A stretch of 16,076 nucleotides of DNA from an uncultured Oscillibacter sp. (GTDB lineage Bacteria; Bacillota; Clostridia; Oscillospirales; Oscillospiraceae): NCBI GenBank assembly GCA_910584995.1, contig CAJUDW010000040.1:1-16076 (forward strand). Reading direction: 5' to 3'. Below, one piece after another: positions 6,491 through 13,940 of the stretch (its first letter is position 1; every line of letters begins with the position of its first letter). The position numbers and the translations under genes were made by a program. The notes under the pieces were generated by a model that did not search any database, had not been told where the DNA came from, and was given only the letters and a program-made list of their open reading frames with translations.

Positions 6491-6510
6491 CTATTTTTTT
6501 GAAAAAATAG
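6491..6510. repeat. A/T palindrome next to yedF -35 box
   Basis: CTATTTTTT (6491-6499) and AAAAAATAG (6502-6510) form a 9-bp inverted repeat around TG. It lies three bases upstream of the yedF -35 element and between the yedF and lysA promoters. It may be an operator or an UP-like element. It is not a terminator, since no gene ends here. Confidence 0.45.
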
Positions 6511-6579
6511 CGGATTGCAAAAAATTCCCCGGGGCCCGGTGAAAAAAACCGTATAAATCTCCCTTTTTCCGGCAGATCC

Positions 6580-6609
6580 TTGACAGGACAGGCCGTTAGA
6601 ACGTAAAAT
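6580..6609 (+). promoter_or_regulatory. Promoter upstream of lysA
   Basis: TTGACA (6580-6585), an 18-base spacer and TAAAAT (6604-6609). A start near 6616 would give a leader of about 170 bases before lysA at 6788. Confidence 0.65.
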
Positions 6610-6690
6610 ATAGTCAACTGGCGGGCCTTGTGCCGCCGGAGCGCGTGATTTTTTGCGAAGGCAGGCACGCTTGGCCGCTTTTGCGGTCTG

Positions 6691-6751
6691 CGGCGATGCA
6701 GAGCATCCCTGCGCCGGAAAGCATGGTTTTGCTCCGGCTGACTGTGCCGGC
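6691..6751 (+). promoter_or_regulatory. Overlapping hairpins in the lysA 5' leader
   Basis: Hairpin A pairs CGGC (6691-6694) and GATGC (6695-6699) with GCATC (6703-6707) and GCCG (6713-6716). Hairpin B pairs GCCGG (6713-6717) and AGCA (6720-6723) with TGCT (6730-6733) and CCGGC (6734-6738). They share 6713-6716 and so cannot coexist; CCGGCTG is repeated at 6747. No T-run follows, so this is not a terminator. Conserved lysine-riboswitch or T-box sequences were not seen. A cis-regulatory switch is possible but unproven. Confidence 0.4.
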
Positions 6752-6787
6752 TGCAGCAATCATACTGAAAGATACGAGGTCAGGCCT

Positions 6788-8044
6788 ATGAAAACACCCT
6801 TTGTCACAAAAGAACAGCTGGAGGCCATTGCCGCCCAATATCCCACCCCCTTCCACCTCTACGACGAGCGGGGCATCCGGGAAAATGCCCGGCGGCTGCA
6901 GGCCGCCTTTGCCTGGAACCCCGGGTTCCGGGAGTATTTCGCCGTGAAGGCCACGCCTACCCCGGCCATTTTGAAACTCCTGCGGGAGGAGGGGTGCGGC
7001 TGCGACTGCTCTTCCCTGACGGAACTTTTGATGGCGGAGCGGTGCGGCGTCACAGGGGAGTGGATCATGTTCTCCTCCAACGGCACCACAGCGGAGGAAT
7101 ACCGGCTGGCGGACCGGCTGGGGGCTGTGATCAACCTGGACGATCTGACGATGGTGGACTTCCTGGAGTCCTCCATTGGCCGCCTGCCGGAGAAGATCTG
7201 CTGCCGGTACAATCCTGGCGGCACCTTCACCCTGGGGGAGACCCGGGAGGGCTTCCAGGTGATGGACAATCCCGGCGAGGCCAAATACGGCATGACCCGG
7301 GGCCAGATTGCCGAGGCCTTCCGCCGCCTTGCTGCCAAAGGGGTGAAGGAGTTCGGCCTTCACGCTTTCCTGGCCTCCAACACCCTCTCCAACGACTACT
7401 ATCCCTCCCTGGCCCGGATCCTCTTCCGGCTGGCGGCAGAACTGAAGGAGGAGACCGGCTGCCGCGTCACCTTCCTGAACCTCTCCGGCGGCATCGGCGT
7501 ACCCTATGAGCCGGACCAGCCCGACAGCGATATCGCCGCTATCGGCCAGGGGGTGCGGCAGGCCTATGAGGAGATCCTGGTTCCCGCCGGTCTGGGGGAC
7601 GCGGCGCTGTATACGGAACTGGGCCGCTACATGTTGGCCCCATACGGCCATCTGGTGACCCGGGCTGTCCACGCCAAGCACATCTATAAGGAGTATATCG
7701 GCGTGGACGCCTGCGCCTGCAACCTGATGCGGCCCGCCATGTACGGTTCCTACCACCACATCACGGTCATGGGGAAGGAAAACGCCCCCCTGGATCACAA
7801 ATACGATGTGGTCGGCAGCCTCTGCGAAAATAACGACAAGTTCGCTATCGACCGGATGCTGCCGGAGATTGAGACCGGCGACCTGCTGGTGATCCACGAT
7901 ACCGGCGCCCACGGCCATGCCATGGGCTACAACTACAACGGCAAGCTGCGCTCTGCGGAACTGCTGCTGAAGGAGGACGGATCCGTAGAACTGATCCGCC
8001 GGGGAGAGACGGTGGAGGACTATTTCCGTACCCTGGCCTGGTAA
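6788..8044 (+). CDS. lysA: Diaminopimelate decarboxylase family, PLP fold type III
   Basis: The 418-residue protein has the alanine-racemase/ornithine-decarboxylase-like barrel. The PLP lysine is Lys54 (FAVKATPTP), followed by GCDCSSLTEL (71-80), the phosphate-binding LNLSGGIG (230-237), and CEN (346-348), whose Cys acts from the other subunit. It should convert meso-diaminopimelate to lysine in the cytoplasm. Length and motifs fit LysA of Clostridia. One deviation: the usual H-C/I-H-I-G-S segment reads LHAFLASNT (191-199), so substrate use deserves care. ATG 6788 follows CGAGGTCAGG; upstream in-frame codons (from TTG 6653) lie in the structured leader. It has its own promoter and diverges from yedF. 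The SLH gene follows 52 bases later and may be co-transcribed. Confidence 0.75.
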   Translation: MKTPFVTKEQLEAIAAQYPTPFHLYDERGIRENARRLQAAFAWNPGFREYFAVKATPTPAILKLLREEGCGCDCSSLTELLMAERCGVTGEWIMFSSNGTTAEEYRLADRLGAVINLDDLTMVDFLESSIGRLPEKICCRYNPGGTFTLGETREGFQVMDNPGEAKYGMTRGQIAEAFRRLAAKGVKEFGLHAFLASNTLSNDYYPSLARILFRLAAELKEETGCRVTFLNLSGGIGVPYEPDQPDSDIAAIGQGVRQAYEEILVPAGLGDAALYTELGRYMLAPYGHLVTRAVHAKHIYKEYIGVDACACNLMRPAMYGSYHHITVMGKENAPLDHKYDVVGSLCENNDKFAIDRMLPEIETGDLLVIHDTGAHGHAMGYNYNGKLRSAELLLKEDGSVELIRRGETVEDYFRTLAW

Positions 8045-8065
8045 GAGGGCGGAGCACGGATACGG

Positions 8066-8091
8066 TGCGGGCGGAGGCCCGCAGGAGGAGG
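8066..8091 (+). promoter_or_regulatory. Hairpin next to ribosome site of the SLH gene
   Basis: TGCGGG (8066-8071), loop CGGAGG, CCCGCA (8078-8083), followed immediately by GGAGGAGG (8084-8091). No T-run follows, so it is not a terminator. It could stack beside the ribosome site and influence initiation, or stabilise a processed 5' end. Confidence 0.45.
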
Positions 8092-8096
8092 TTTTT

Positions 8097-9566
8097 ATGA
8101 AACGCCGCATAGCTGCGCTTTTCCTGGCGCTGATGCTGCTGCCTGTTGTCCCGGCTTTTGCCACGGAGGGCGGCGGAAACGGGCCCTTTGCCCGGAGCAA
8201 AACTTATGAGGGGCAGTTTTCCGATCTGGAGAGGGCCTCCCCCTACTATGAGAGCATAACCGCATTGTACGAATACGGCCTGACCCTGGGCCGCCCGGAC
8301 GGCACCTACGGACCCGAGGAGCCTATGACGGTGGGGGAGATCATCATCTTCGCCGGACGGATCCGGAGCCTGTACCGGACAGGGGACACGGAGACAGGGC
8401 CTGACGGGTTCCGCCAGGGGGAGGAGCCTGTTGCCTGCCGGTATCTCCGGTATTTGCAGGCGGAGGAAGTGCTGGATACGGCCCTGGACGGCCGCCTGGA
8501 GGAGCAGGCCTCTCGAGGGGAACTGGCCCATGTGCTGGCAAAACTCCTGCCGCCGGAGATCCTGCCGGAGGTTAACGGCGTGATTGTGACAGAGGGCTGG
8601 GGCAAACGGTGGTTTATCAAAGACGTGAAAAGCGGGACGCCCTATTGCCAGGACATCCTGTATCTCTACCGCTGCGGCCTCACCGCCGGGGAGGACGGCA
8701 AGGGCTCCTTCCGGCCGGAGGAAACTGCCAGCCGGGGCGCGGCGGCGGACATGCTGGCGCGCCTGCTGGACGGGAACCTCAGGATCACCCTGGACTGGGA
8801 TGTCTCCGGCCCCAGCACGGCGGCGGGGACTGCACTAAAGGATCTGGTGCCCAGGGGCACCTACATCGCCTCCCCCGCCACGGAGGAGGAACTGGATCAA
8901 TCCATCCGGTATATGCTGGCCTCCGGCAGTTCCAAGCTGAACCTCCGCTGCCCCGGTATGCCGGCGGCGGAGATCCAGAAGCTGAAAAGCCGGGCGCTGT
9001 ATCTGGTGGAGACCTATTCAGAGCAGAGTTACCGGGCCGTTTCGTGCAGCTATAACCGGGCGGGGGATGTGGAACTGACGTTTACCGCCTCGGAACCCCA
9101 GGGGACCGGCGAGTACCGCAATATGGCCATGAAGGCCGCCATAGCCCTCCATGATGAGATGTGGGCTTCCGGGAAGATCACCGCCGCCATGTCGGAGTAC
9201 GACCGGGCGAAGGCCTATTACACCTGGCTCTGCAAAAACTGCGTGTACGATTACCGGGCCGGCGGCGGCTCCGTCAGCCACGTGCCCTACAGCCTCTTTG
9301 AGCGGGGCACCGCCGTGTGCGACGGCTACACCGGCGCCCTCAACATGCTTTTGAAGCTGGAGGGCATCGAGTGCGCGGGCCTGGCCTGCGACGGCCATAT
9401 CTGGACGGTGGCCACCCTGGACGGGAAGCAGGTCCATATTGACGCAACCCTGGGCGGGGAGGGGAAGGCGGTTGATTACAGCTACTTCGCCATGACCCCG
9501 GAGCAGTGCTGGGAGCGGCATCCGTGGGACGATTTCCGCCTGGCGGCGAAGCCTCAGGGGAAATAA
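8097..9566 (+). CDS. Secreted SLH-domain plus transglutaminase-like protein
   Basis: The 489-residue protein has an N-terminal signal peptide (MKRR, hydrophobic 5-20, cleavage about AFA22-TE). Residues 40-95 and 172-225 are SLH repeats (FSDLERASPYYESI...YGLTLGRPDGTYGPEEPMTVGE; FIKDVKSGTPYCQDILYLYRCGLT), with a degenerate one between. The C-terminal half, about 340-470, is a transglutaminase-like fold with the triad Cys408 (GTAVCDGYTGA), His434 (CDGHIWTV) and Asp449 (HIDATLG). SLH domains anchor proteins to cell-wall polymers, so it acts at the cell surface, perhaps as a protease or crosslinker; substrate unknown. GGAGGAGG at 8084-8091 sets the start. It follows lysA by 52 bases, with no separate promoter seen. 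Confidence 0.85.
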   Translation: MKRRIAALFLALMLLPVVPAFATEGGGNGPFARSKTYEGQFSDLERASPYYESITALYEYGLTLGRPDGTYGPEEPMTVGEIIIFAGRIRSLYRTGDTETGPDGFRQGEEPVACRYLRYLQAEEVLDTALDGRLEEQASRGELAHVLAKLLPPEILPEVNGVIVTEGWGKRWFIKDVKSGTPYCQDILYLYRCGLTAGEDGKGSFRPEETASRGAAADMLARLLDGNLRITLDWDVSGPSTAAGTALKDLVPRGTYIASPATEEELDQSIRYMLASGSSKLNLRCPGMPAAEIQKLKSRALYLVETYSEQSYRAVSCSYNRAGDVELTFTASEPQGTGEYRNMAMKAAIALHDEMWASGKITAAMSEYDRAKAYYTWLCKNCVYDYRAGGGSVSHVPYSLFERGTAVCDGYTGALNMLLKLEGIECAGLACDGHIWTVATLDGKQVHIDATLGGEGKAVDYSYFAMTPEQCWERHPWDDFRLAAKPQGK

Positions 9567-9581
9567 GGATTTGTATTTCTG

Positions 9582-9666
9582 GGCAGGGGATGCCGGATGG
9601 ACGGGGGCTTTTGCCTTGCAGGGCCGCAAAAGGCCCGGACGGCGTCAACGCCTGTGAATACAAGTT
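9582..9666. repeat. Dispersed intergenic repeat, copy 1
   Basis: This sequence, just after the SLH gene, resembles 14447-14591. Shared blocks in the same order are GGCAGGGGAT (9582-9591), CAAAAGnCCCG (9627-9637), AACGCCTGTG (9647-9656) and ATAC (9658-9661). It folds into GGGCC (9621-9625), loop GCAAAA, GGCCC (9632-9636). Copy 2 folds at the matching place as GGGTC-AAAA-GACCC, so pairing is kept while bases change. Copy 1 is about 60 bases shorter. The element type is unknown to me. Confidence 0.5.
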
Positions 9667-9728
9667 GGAATCCGGAGCCGGGGAACGCCGGGCCGGAGAA
9701 ACCGTCTGTCTGAAGATTGGATGAATGA

Positions 9729-9772
9729 ACAGGGAAGGCCGGATCTTGAAAGCAAGATCCGGCCTTCCCTGT
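9729..9772. terminator. Perfect 20-bp hairpin between convergent genes, no T-tract
   Basis: The 20-base arms (9729-9748 and 9753-9772) are perfect complements with an AAAG loop; the arm centre is AAGGCCGGATCTTG. It lies between the SLH gene (+) and the dGTPase gene (-), the place for a bidirectional terminator, but neither side has a T-run (TAAAGCC on plus, TCATTC on minus). It could terminate weakly, block read-through RNA decay, or be another element. Confidence 0.6.
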
Positions 9773-9836
9773 AAAGCCATGCCCGCAAACATTTTGCCGC
9801 CGGAGGAGGCAGCCGGGGGGCGGGGGATCTCCCATA

Positions 9837-9856
9837 AAAAGACGCTAAAAGACGCT
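9837..9856. repeat. Tandem 10-bp duplication near the dGTPase stop
   Basis: AAAAGACGCT occurs twice in tandem (9837-9846 and 9847-9856), just beyond the dGTPase stop codon. Probably a slippage duplication in the 3' untranslated region; no function inferred. Confidence 0.6.
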
Positions 9857-9865
9857 CCGGGCCGT

Positions 9866-11098
9866 TTAATAGGTCAGCAGTTCCTGGAAAACTTTAATGG
9901 CGAAACGGTCCGTCATGCCGGATATGTAGTCCAGGACTGCCTGGAGGTAGATCTCCCGGGTGTCCAGACGGCCATAGAGTTTCTCATTCTCGCACCGGAG
10001 AGCCAGTTCCCGGGGCTCTCCCTCGGGGGCCAGCGCCGGGTCGCAGAACCGGGCCAGCCAGCGCCGGAAGGACGCCGTGAGGGTGGGGGCCGCGGGACGG
10101 AGATTCTCCAGGGCTTCCCAGGTGTGGTGGCCGTCGTAGCGTTCGGAGAGGGCTTCAAACAGCTGGGTCAGCACCAGTTCTGCGTATTTTTCAAAGGGCT
10201 TCAGCCGGGGATGCTTGTAGATGCAGGCGTAGTTGAACTCCTTCAACTCCTTCAGCTGCTGGAAAAAGGGCGGGCTGAGGCAGATCCCGGCCTCCGGGGA
10301 ACTGTTTTTGCAGATGTCGATGATCATATTGTGGATGATCACCGTGGTGTTCAGGGCATTCTGGTCGTTGATCCGGGCCATTTTCACCAGCTTGCTCCGG
10401 GCTTCCTGATCCAGAAAGCCCAAGCTGGCGGCGTCCTCAATGTCCCGGCCGATGTAGGCGATTTTGTCGGAGATTTTTACCACACAGCCCTCCCAGGTGG
10501 CGGGCTGGTACTGCCCCGGGGAGCGGAAATCCTCCAGGGGGATCAGATCCTTCCGGGGGGTGAGGCCGTTTTCGTCCACCTCCCCGCAGTGGGAGATGAT
10601 GCCGTCCCGGACGGCGTAGGTGAGATCCAGGTTCCGGAAGATCTTGTAGTTGTCCTCCAGCAGTTCCAGCCGGTCTGCGAACCGCAGGCCGTTTTGCTCG
10701 TGCCAGAAGGTCTGCCCCAGGTGTGTTTGGGAGAGGCTTCGGATGACGGTCTCCCCCTGGTGCCCGAAGGGTGCGTGACCCAGATCGTGGGCCATGGCGA
10801 TGGCCCGGGTCAGATCCTGGTTCAGCCCCAGGGCCGCAGCGATGGTGGAACTGACGGACTCCACGTGGGCCACATGCTCCATCCGGGTGCAGATGTGGTC
10901 GTTGTCGATGTTGAAAAACACCTGGGTCTTGTGCTTGAGGCGGCGGTAAGCCATGGAGTGGAGGACCCGCGTGTAGTCCCTGGCGAAGGGGTCCCGGATG
11001 TCGTCAGGCCGGGCGTACAGGCGGCTCTTCCGGCCGGCCAGGGCCTCCCAGCGGGGATGGCTGGGCGCGGCGGCGAATTCCTGAAACAGATGGGTCAT
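9866..11098 (-). CDS. dgt: dGTPase-like HD-domain dNTP triphosphohydrolase
   Basis: The 410-residue protein is an HD-domain phosphohydrolase of the dGTPase family. The N-terminus holds SRLYARPDDIRDPFARDYTRVLHSMAYRRLKHKTQVF (25-61), with the metal ligands His75 (RMEHV), His104-Asp105 (AMAHDLGHAPFGH) and Asp211 (KISDKIAYIGRDIEDA). It would hydrolyse dNTP to deoxynucleoside and triphosphate, balancing dNTP pools. AGGAGG (11104-11109) precedes ATG 11098, eleven bases after the upstream stop, so it is the third gene of an operon with the MBOAT and SGNH proteins; that pairing looks incidental. The gene ends before the 20-bp hairpin. Allosteric type and true substrate cannot be told from sequence alone. 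Confidence 0.88.
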   Translation of the reverse strand: MTHLFQEFAAAPSHPRWEALAGRKSRLYARPDDIRDPFARDYTRVLHSMAYRRLKHKTQVFFNIDNDHICTRMEHVAHVESVSSTIAAALGLNQDLTRAIAMAHDLGHAPFGHQGETVIRSLSQTHLGQTFWHEQNGLRFADRLELLEDNYKIFRNLDLTYAVRDGIISHCGEVDENGLTPRKDLIPLEDFRSPGQYQPATWEGCVVKISDKIAYIGRDIEDAASLGFLDQEARSKLVKMARINDQNALNTTVIIHNMIIDICKNSSPEAGICLSPPFFQQLKELKEFNYACIYKHPRLKPFEKYAELVLTQLFEALSERYDGHHTWEALENLRPAAPTLTASFRRWLARFCDPALAPEGEPRELALRCENEKLYGRLDTREIYLQAVLDYISGMTDRFAIKVFQELLTY

Positions 11099-11109
11099 AG
11101 GGGCCTCCT

Positions 11110-12081
11110 TTACGGGTGTTGAGGGGATGTGTCCAGCAGTCCCAGGGCTTCGGCCTCGGCAAAGAACCGGCGGTCAAACTGCTCCGCCCCGGTGAAGTTC
11201 AGATGGTCCAGGTTTTTAAACAGGTCGTGCCGTCCGGCAAAGGCTTCGTCGTGGGAGTAATCCAGATAGGGGACGCCGTACTCCTCCGCCAGGGAGGAAA
11301 CCCGCTCCAGGAAGGACTCGTAAAAACCGCCGGGGAAGCAGGCGCTGTATTCCGCCGGATAGGGCGGCGTCACCAGGACGGCCTTCCAGCCCTTTTCCCG
11401 GCAAAGTTCCAGCATCTCCCGGTAGGCGTTCCACATGGCCGGGTTCACCTCCGGGAATACAGGCTCAATCAGGGACCAATGGTCCCTGAGGACCCGCTCC
11501 TGCTCGGAGGGGATACTTTCGGCAGGCAGCTGCCGCCGTCCCACCTCCTCCCGGGTGACGGCGGAGCCGTCAGGGTGGGAGAAGAAGGCCTCCGCCAGTT
11601 CCGGTGGATCCAGGGTCAGGATGGGGAAATACCGGGTGAGGAAGTACCGGCCCAGATCCACGTCCACAATATTTTCCGGGCCCAGGATCCGGTAGTACCG
11701 GGGCTGGCGGCTATCGAAGGATTCCTCCGTGCCGGTCCAGTAGGGGGACATATAGCTGACGGTGAGGATGACCAGCCCGCCCCGGGGGATGTGATCCTGG
11801 AACTGGCGCATCATGGCGGCGTCATACAGGGGGGTCTGGGCAGCCAGGGAGAAGTTGAAAAAAGTGCTCCCTTCCGGGGGATATTGAAAGGCGTCCTCCC
11901 CGTGGGAGGTGCCGAATACGGCAATTTTGGCGGTGTCCGGCATCTCCCGGAACCGGGCAGTATCCTCCGTCCGCTCCAGTTCCTGAAAGGCTTCTGTCCG
12001 CCAGTAGGCCAGACTCCCGGCGAAGAGGACGCAGCCCAGGAACAGGGCGGTGAAGGCACATTTGAAAAGCAGTTTTCCCAT
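11110..12081 (-). CDS. AlgX/DltD-like SGNH partner of MBOAT acyltransferase
   Basis: The 323-residue protein has one N-terminal membrane anchor (about 6-25, FKCAFTALFLGCVLFAGSLAY) and an extracellular SGNH-hydrolase-like part. The putative nucleophile is Ser59 in AVFGTSHGED (54-63); the C-terminal block is FKNLDHLNFTGAEQF (288-302). The usual D-x-x-H has Asn290 at the Asp position, with Asp292 next to His293. Such proteins pair with AlgI/DltB MBOAT enzymes and transfer acyl groups to exported polymers. The ATG at 12081 follows the MBOAT stop by 12 bases, and the stop codon TAG leads into GAGGAG, the ribosome site. The substrate polymer is unknown; no polymer synthesis genes lie nearby. Confidence 0.75.
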   Translation of the reverse strand: MGKLLFKCAFTALFLGCVLFAGSLAYWRTEAFQELERTEDTARFREMPDTAKIAVFGTSHGEDAFQYPPEGSTFFNFSLAAQTPLYDAAMMRQFQDHIPRGGLVILTVSYMSPYWTGTEESFDSRQPRYYRILGPENIVDVDLGRYFLTRYFPILTLDPPELAEAFFSHPDGSAVTREEVGRRQLPAESIPSEQERVLRDHWSLIEPVFPEVNPAMWNAYREMLELCREKGWKAVLVTPPYPAEYSACFPGGFYESFLERVSSLAEEYGVPYLDYSHDEAFAGRHDLFKNLDHLNFTGAEQFDRRFFAEAEALGLLDTSPQHP

Positions 12082-12093
12082 AGTCTGCTCCTC

Positions 12094-13548
12094 CTAAAAC
12101 TGGAAGTAGATGAAGGGCGCGGCGCTCTCCTTGGGGATAAAAAGCAGCAGGAGCAGGAGGAACGTCAGATATACCGGCCACCGTACCCAGGCCGGCCAGG
12201 AGGAGACGGTGCGGATGGCGTCCTGACGTTCGTCCGCCCAGTCAAAGAGGAACAGCAGCAGAAGGGAGAAGAGGATTACTGCCGTCAGGAGTTTCCCCGG
12301 CAGGACTGCCGACAGGGCGTCCCGCACGTAGGAGAGGGGGGCCCGCCCGCCGGTGATGGTGTGGCGGATGATATAGAGGGCGTCCGCCATGGAATTGGCC
12401 CGGAAGAAGATCCAGGAGAAGCTGCACAGGGCGAAGGTGACAAGGCGGGCCAGGGCTTTTCCCACAGGCCCGGGAGATTGGGCCCGCCCCTTCCGCAGGG
12501 CAGCCAGGAGGGCTTCTGCGTCCAGATAGGCCGCCTGGAGAAGCCCCCAGGCTACGAAGGTCCATCCGGCCCCGTGCCAGAGGCCGCTGAGGAAGAAGGT
12601 GACTGCCACAAACAGCAGTTTTTTCCCCAGGCCCTTCCGGTTGCCCCCCAGGGGGATGTAGACGTATTCCCGGAACCAGCCGGTGAGGGAGATGTGCCAG
12701 CGCCGCCAGAACTCCGTCAGGGAGGCGGCAAAATAGGGGGCCTTGAAGTTTACCATCAGATCGATCCCCATGGTCTTGGCACAGCCCCGGGCGATGTCGG
12801 AATAGCCGCCGAAGTCGCAGTAAATCTGGATGGCAAAGGCGGCGGTGGCCAGGAGGAACGCGCCGCCGGAGTAGGCGGAGGGGTTTTCATACACCGGATC
12901 CACCAGGAGGGTTGCGAGACGATCCGCAATAACCAGTTTTTTGAAAAAGCCCCAGGCCATCAGCTTCAGGCCGTAAGCGGCGCTGTCATAGGAGAAGGGC
13001 CGCTCCTCCCGCAGCTGGGGCAGCAGGCTGGAGGCCTTTTCGATTGGCCCCGCCACCAGCTGGGGGAAGAAGGAGACGAACAGGGCGAAAGTAGTGAAAT
13101 CCCGCTCCGCCGCCATTTTCCCCCGGTAGACGTCAATGGTGTAGCTGAGTGTCTGGAAGGTATAAAAGGAAATACCCACCGGCAGGATGATATCCAGGAC
13201 CGGGAGGGAGAAGGGGATGGAAACGGCCCGGCACAGGTTGGTCAGGGTCTGGCCGAAGAAATTCATGTATTTGAAGAAGAACAGCAGGCCCAGGTTCATG
13301 GCCAGGCTCACGGCCAGTACGGCCCCGGCGGGCCTCCCGGCCTGCCGCCGCTTTTCAATCCCCAGGCCGCAGAAGTAGTCCACCAGGGTGGAGAGCAGCA
13401 GGAGGACGATGAACTCCGGCTTCCAGCACATGTAAAAATACCAACTGGCTGCCAGCAGCATGAACTTTCGGAACCGGAAGGGCAATATGTAATAGAGAAG
13501 GAAAACGCAGGGAAAGAAAATGAGGAACCGGAAGGAATTGAACAGCAC
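12094..13548 (-). CDS. MBOAT O-acyltransferase, AlgI/DltB-like
   Basis: The 484-residue polytopic membrane protein begins (M)LFNSFRFLIFFPCVFLLYY, the usual AlgI-type N-terminus. The MBOAT histidines are His285 (EFWRRWHISLTGWFREYVYIPLGG) and His325 (SGLWHGAGWTFVAWG), and CDFGGYSDIARG (244-255) is a family block. It should move acyl groups across the membrane for O-acylation of a cell-envelope polysaccharide, with the following SGNH protein as partner. The start is GTG 13548-13546: AGAGGG lies just upstream and the N-terminus matches the family; an extended in-frame TTG reading from 13587 is less likely. First gene of the MBOAT-SGNH-dGTPase operon. No clear promoter was found in 13549-13988. 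Confidence 0.88.
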   Translation of the reverse strand: MLFNSFRFLIFFPCVFLLYYILPFRFRKFMLLAASWYFYMCWKPEFIVLLLLSTLVDYFCGLGIEKRRQAGRPAGAVLAVSLAMNLGLLFFFKYMNFFGQTLTNLCRAVSIPFSLPVLDIILPVGISFYTFQTLSYTIDVYRGKMAAERDFTTFALFVSFFPQLVAGPIEKASSLLPQLREERPFSYDSAAYGLKLMAWGFFKKLVIADRLATLLVDPVYENPSAYSGGAFLLATAAFAIQIYCDFGGYSDIARGCAKTMGIDLMVNFKAPYFAASLTEFWRRWHISLTGWFREYVYIPLGGNRKGLGKKLLFVAVTFFLSGLWHGAGWTFVAWGLLQAAYLDAEALLAALRKGRAQSPGPVGKALARLVTFALCSFSWIFFRANSMADALYIIRHTITGGRAPLSYVRDALSAVLPGKLLTAVILFSLLLLFLFDWADERQDAIRTVSSWPAWVRWPVYLTFLLLLLLFIPKESAAPFIYFQF

Positions 13549-13940
13549 GAAAAAACGCCCTCTTTCGGCAGAGAATATGCCTGGCAAAGCTGAAAAGCAT
13601 CAGCTGGGCTGACGGCCCTGTGCAAAGGGCAATTTACCGGAGTATACAGCCATACAGGCCGGCCGCCCTGCGGCCGCAGCAGTTTCCGCTGGGGAAAAAG
13701 CGGAAATACTTCCAGGTCTGTTAACTATAGGGGAAAATGGAGGAAGACCGGTGCCGGGAAAGGGGGCTTTGCCAGAAAGGATTCCCCAGGAGGCAGATGA
13801 CGCCCCACGCCCGATGTATTGCGGGATTTCCCGGTTTTGCGGGTTTTCTCAAGAATACCACATTTTCCTAAGGATGAAAAGGGCCGCCAGGGGCCGGAGC
13901 AAAATTTTTGCCCCGGCCAGAGATGATGGGATTGATGGCA
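13549..13940. other. Intergenic region with several inverted repeats
   Basis: About 390 bases between the MBOAT start and the ferredoxin terminator hold no supportable gene. Structures visible: palindrome CTGCGGCCGCAG (13668-13679); TTTCCGCT (13683-13690) with AGCGGAAA (13699-13706) across GGGGAAAA; and GGCCGG-a-GCAAA (13892-13903) with TTTGC-c-CCGGCC (13907-13918). On the minus strand TTTTCA-17-TATTCT is a weak candidate promoter around 13850-13880 (low confidence) that would give a long MBOAT leader. The leader would then contain the two upstream hairpins. Confidence 0.45.

Noticed and set aside
6616..6787. Lysine riboswitch or T-box ahead of lysA
   Set aside because: Neither the lysine-box conserved cores nor the T-box antiterminator sequence is visible, and no terminator hairpin with T-run occurs in the leader.
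6614..8200. 528-codon open frame on the minus strand
   Set aside because: Antisense shadow of lysA, whose PLP motifs are unmistakable.
9725..11122. 465-codon open frame on the plus strand
   Set aside because: Antisense shadow of the dGTPase gene; also starts within the 20-bp hairpin and has no ribosome site.
11116..13593. 825-codon open frame on the plus strand
   Set aside because: It is antisense to the MBOAT and SGNH genes, which have clear motifs and ribosome sites. Its low-complexity Gly/Gln/Glu/Pro-rich translation is typical of shadows in GC-rich DNA.
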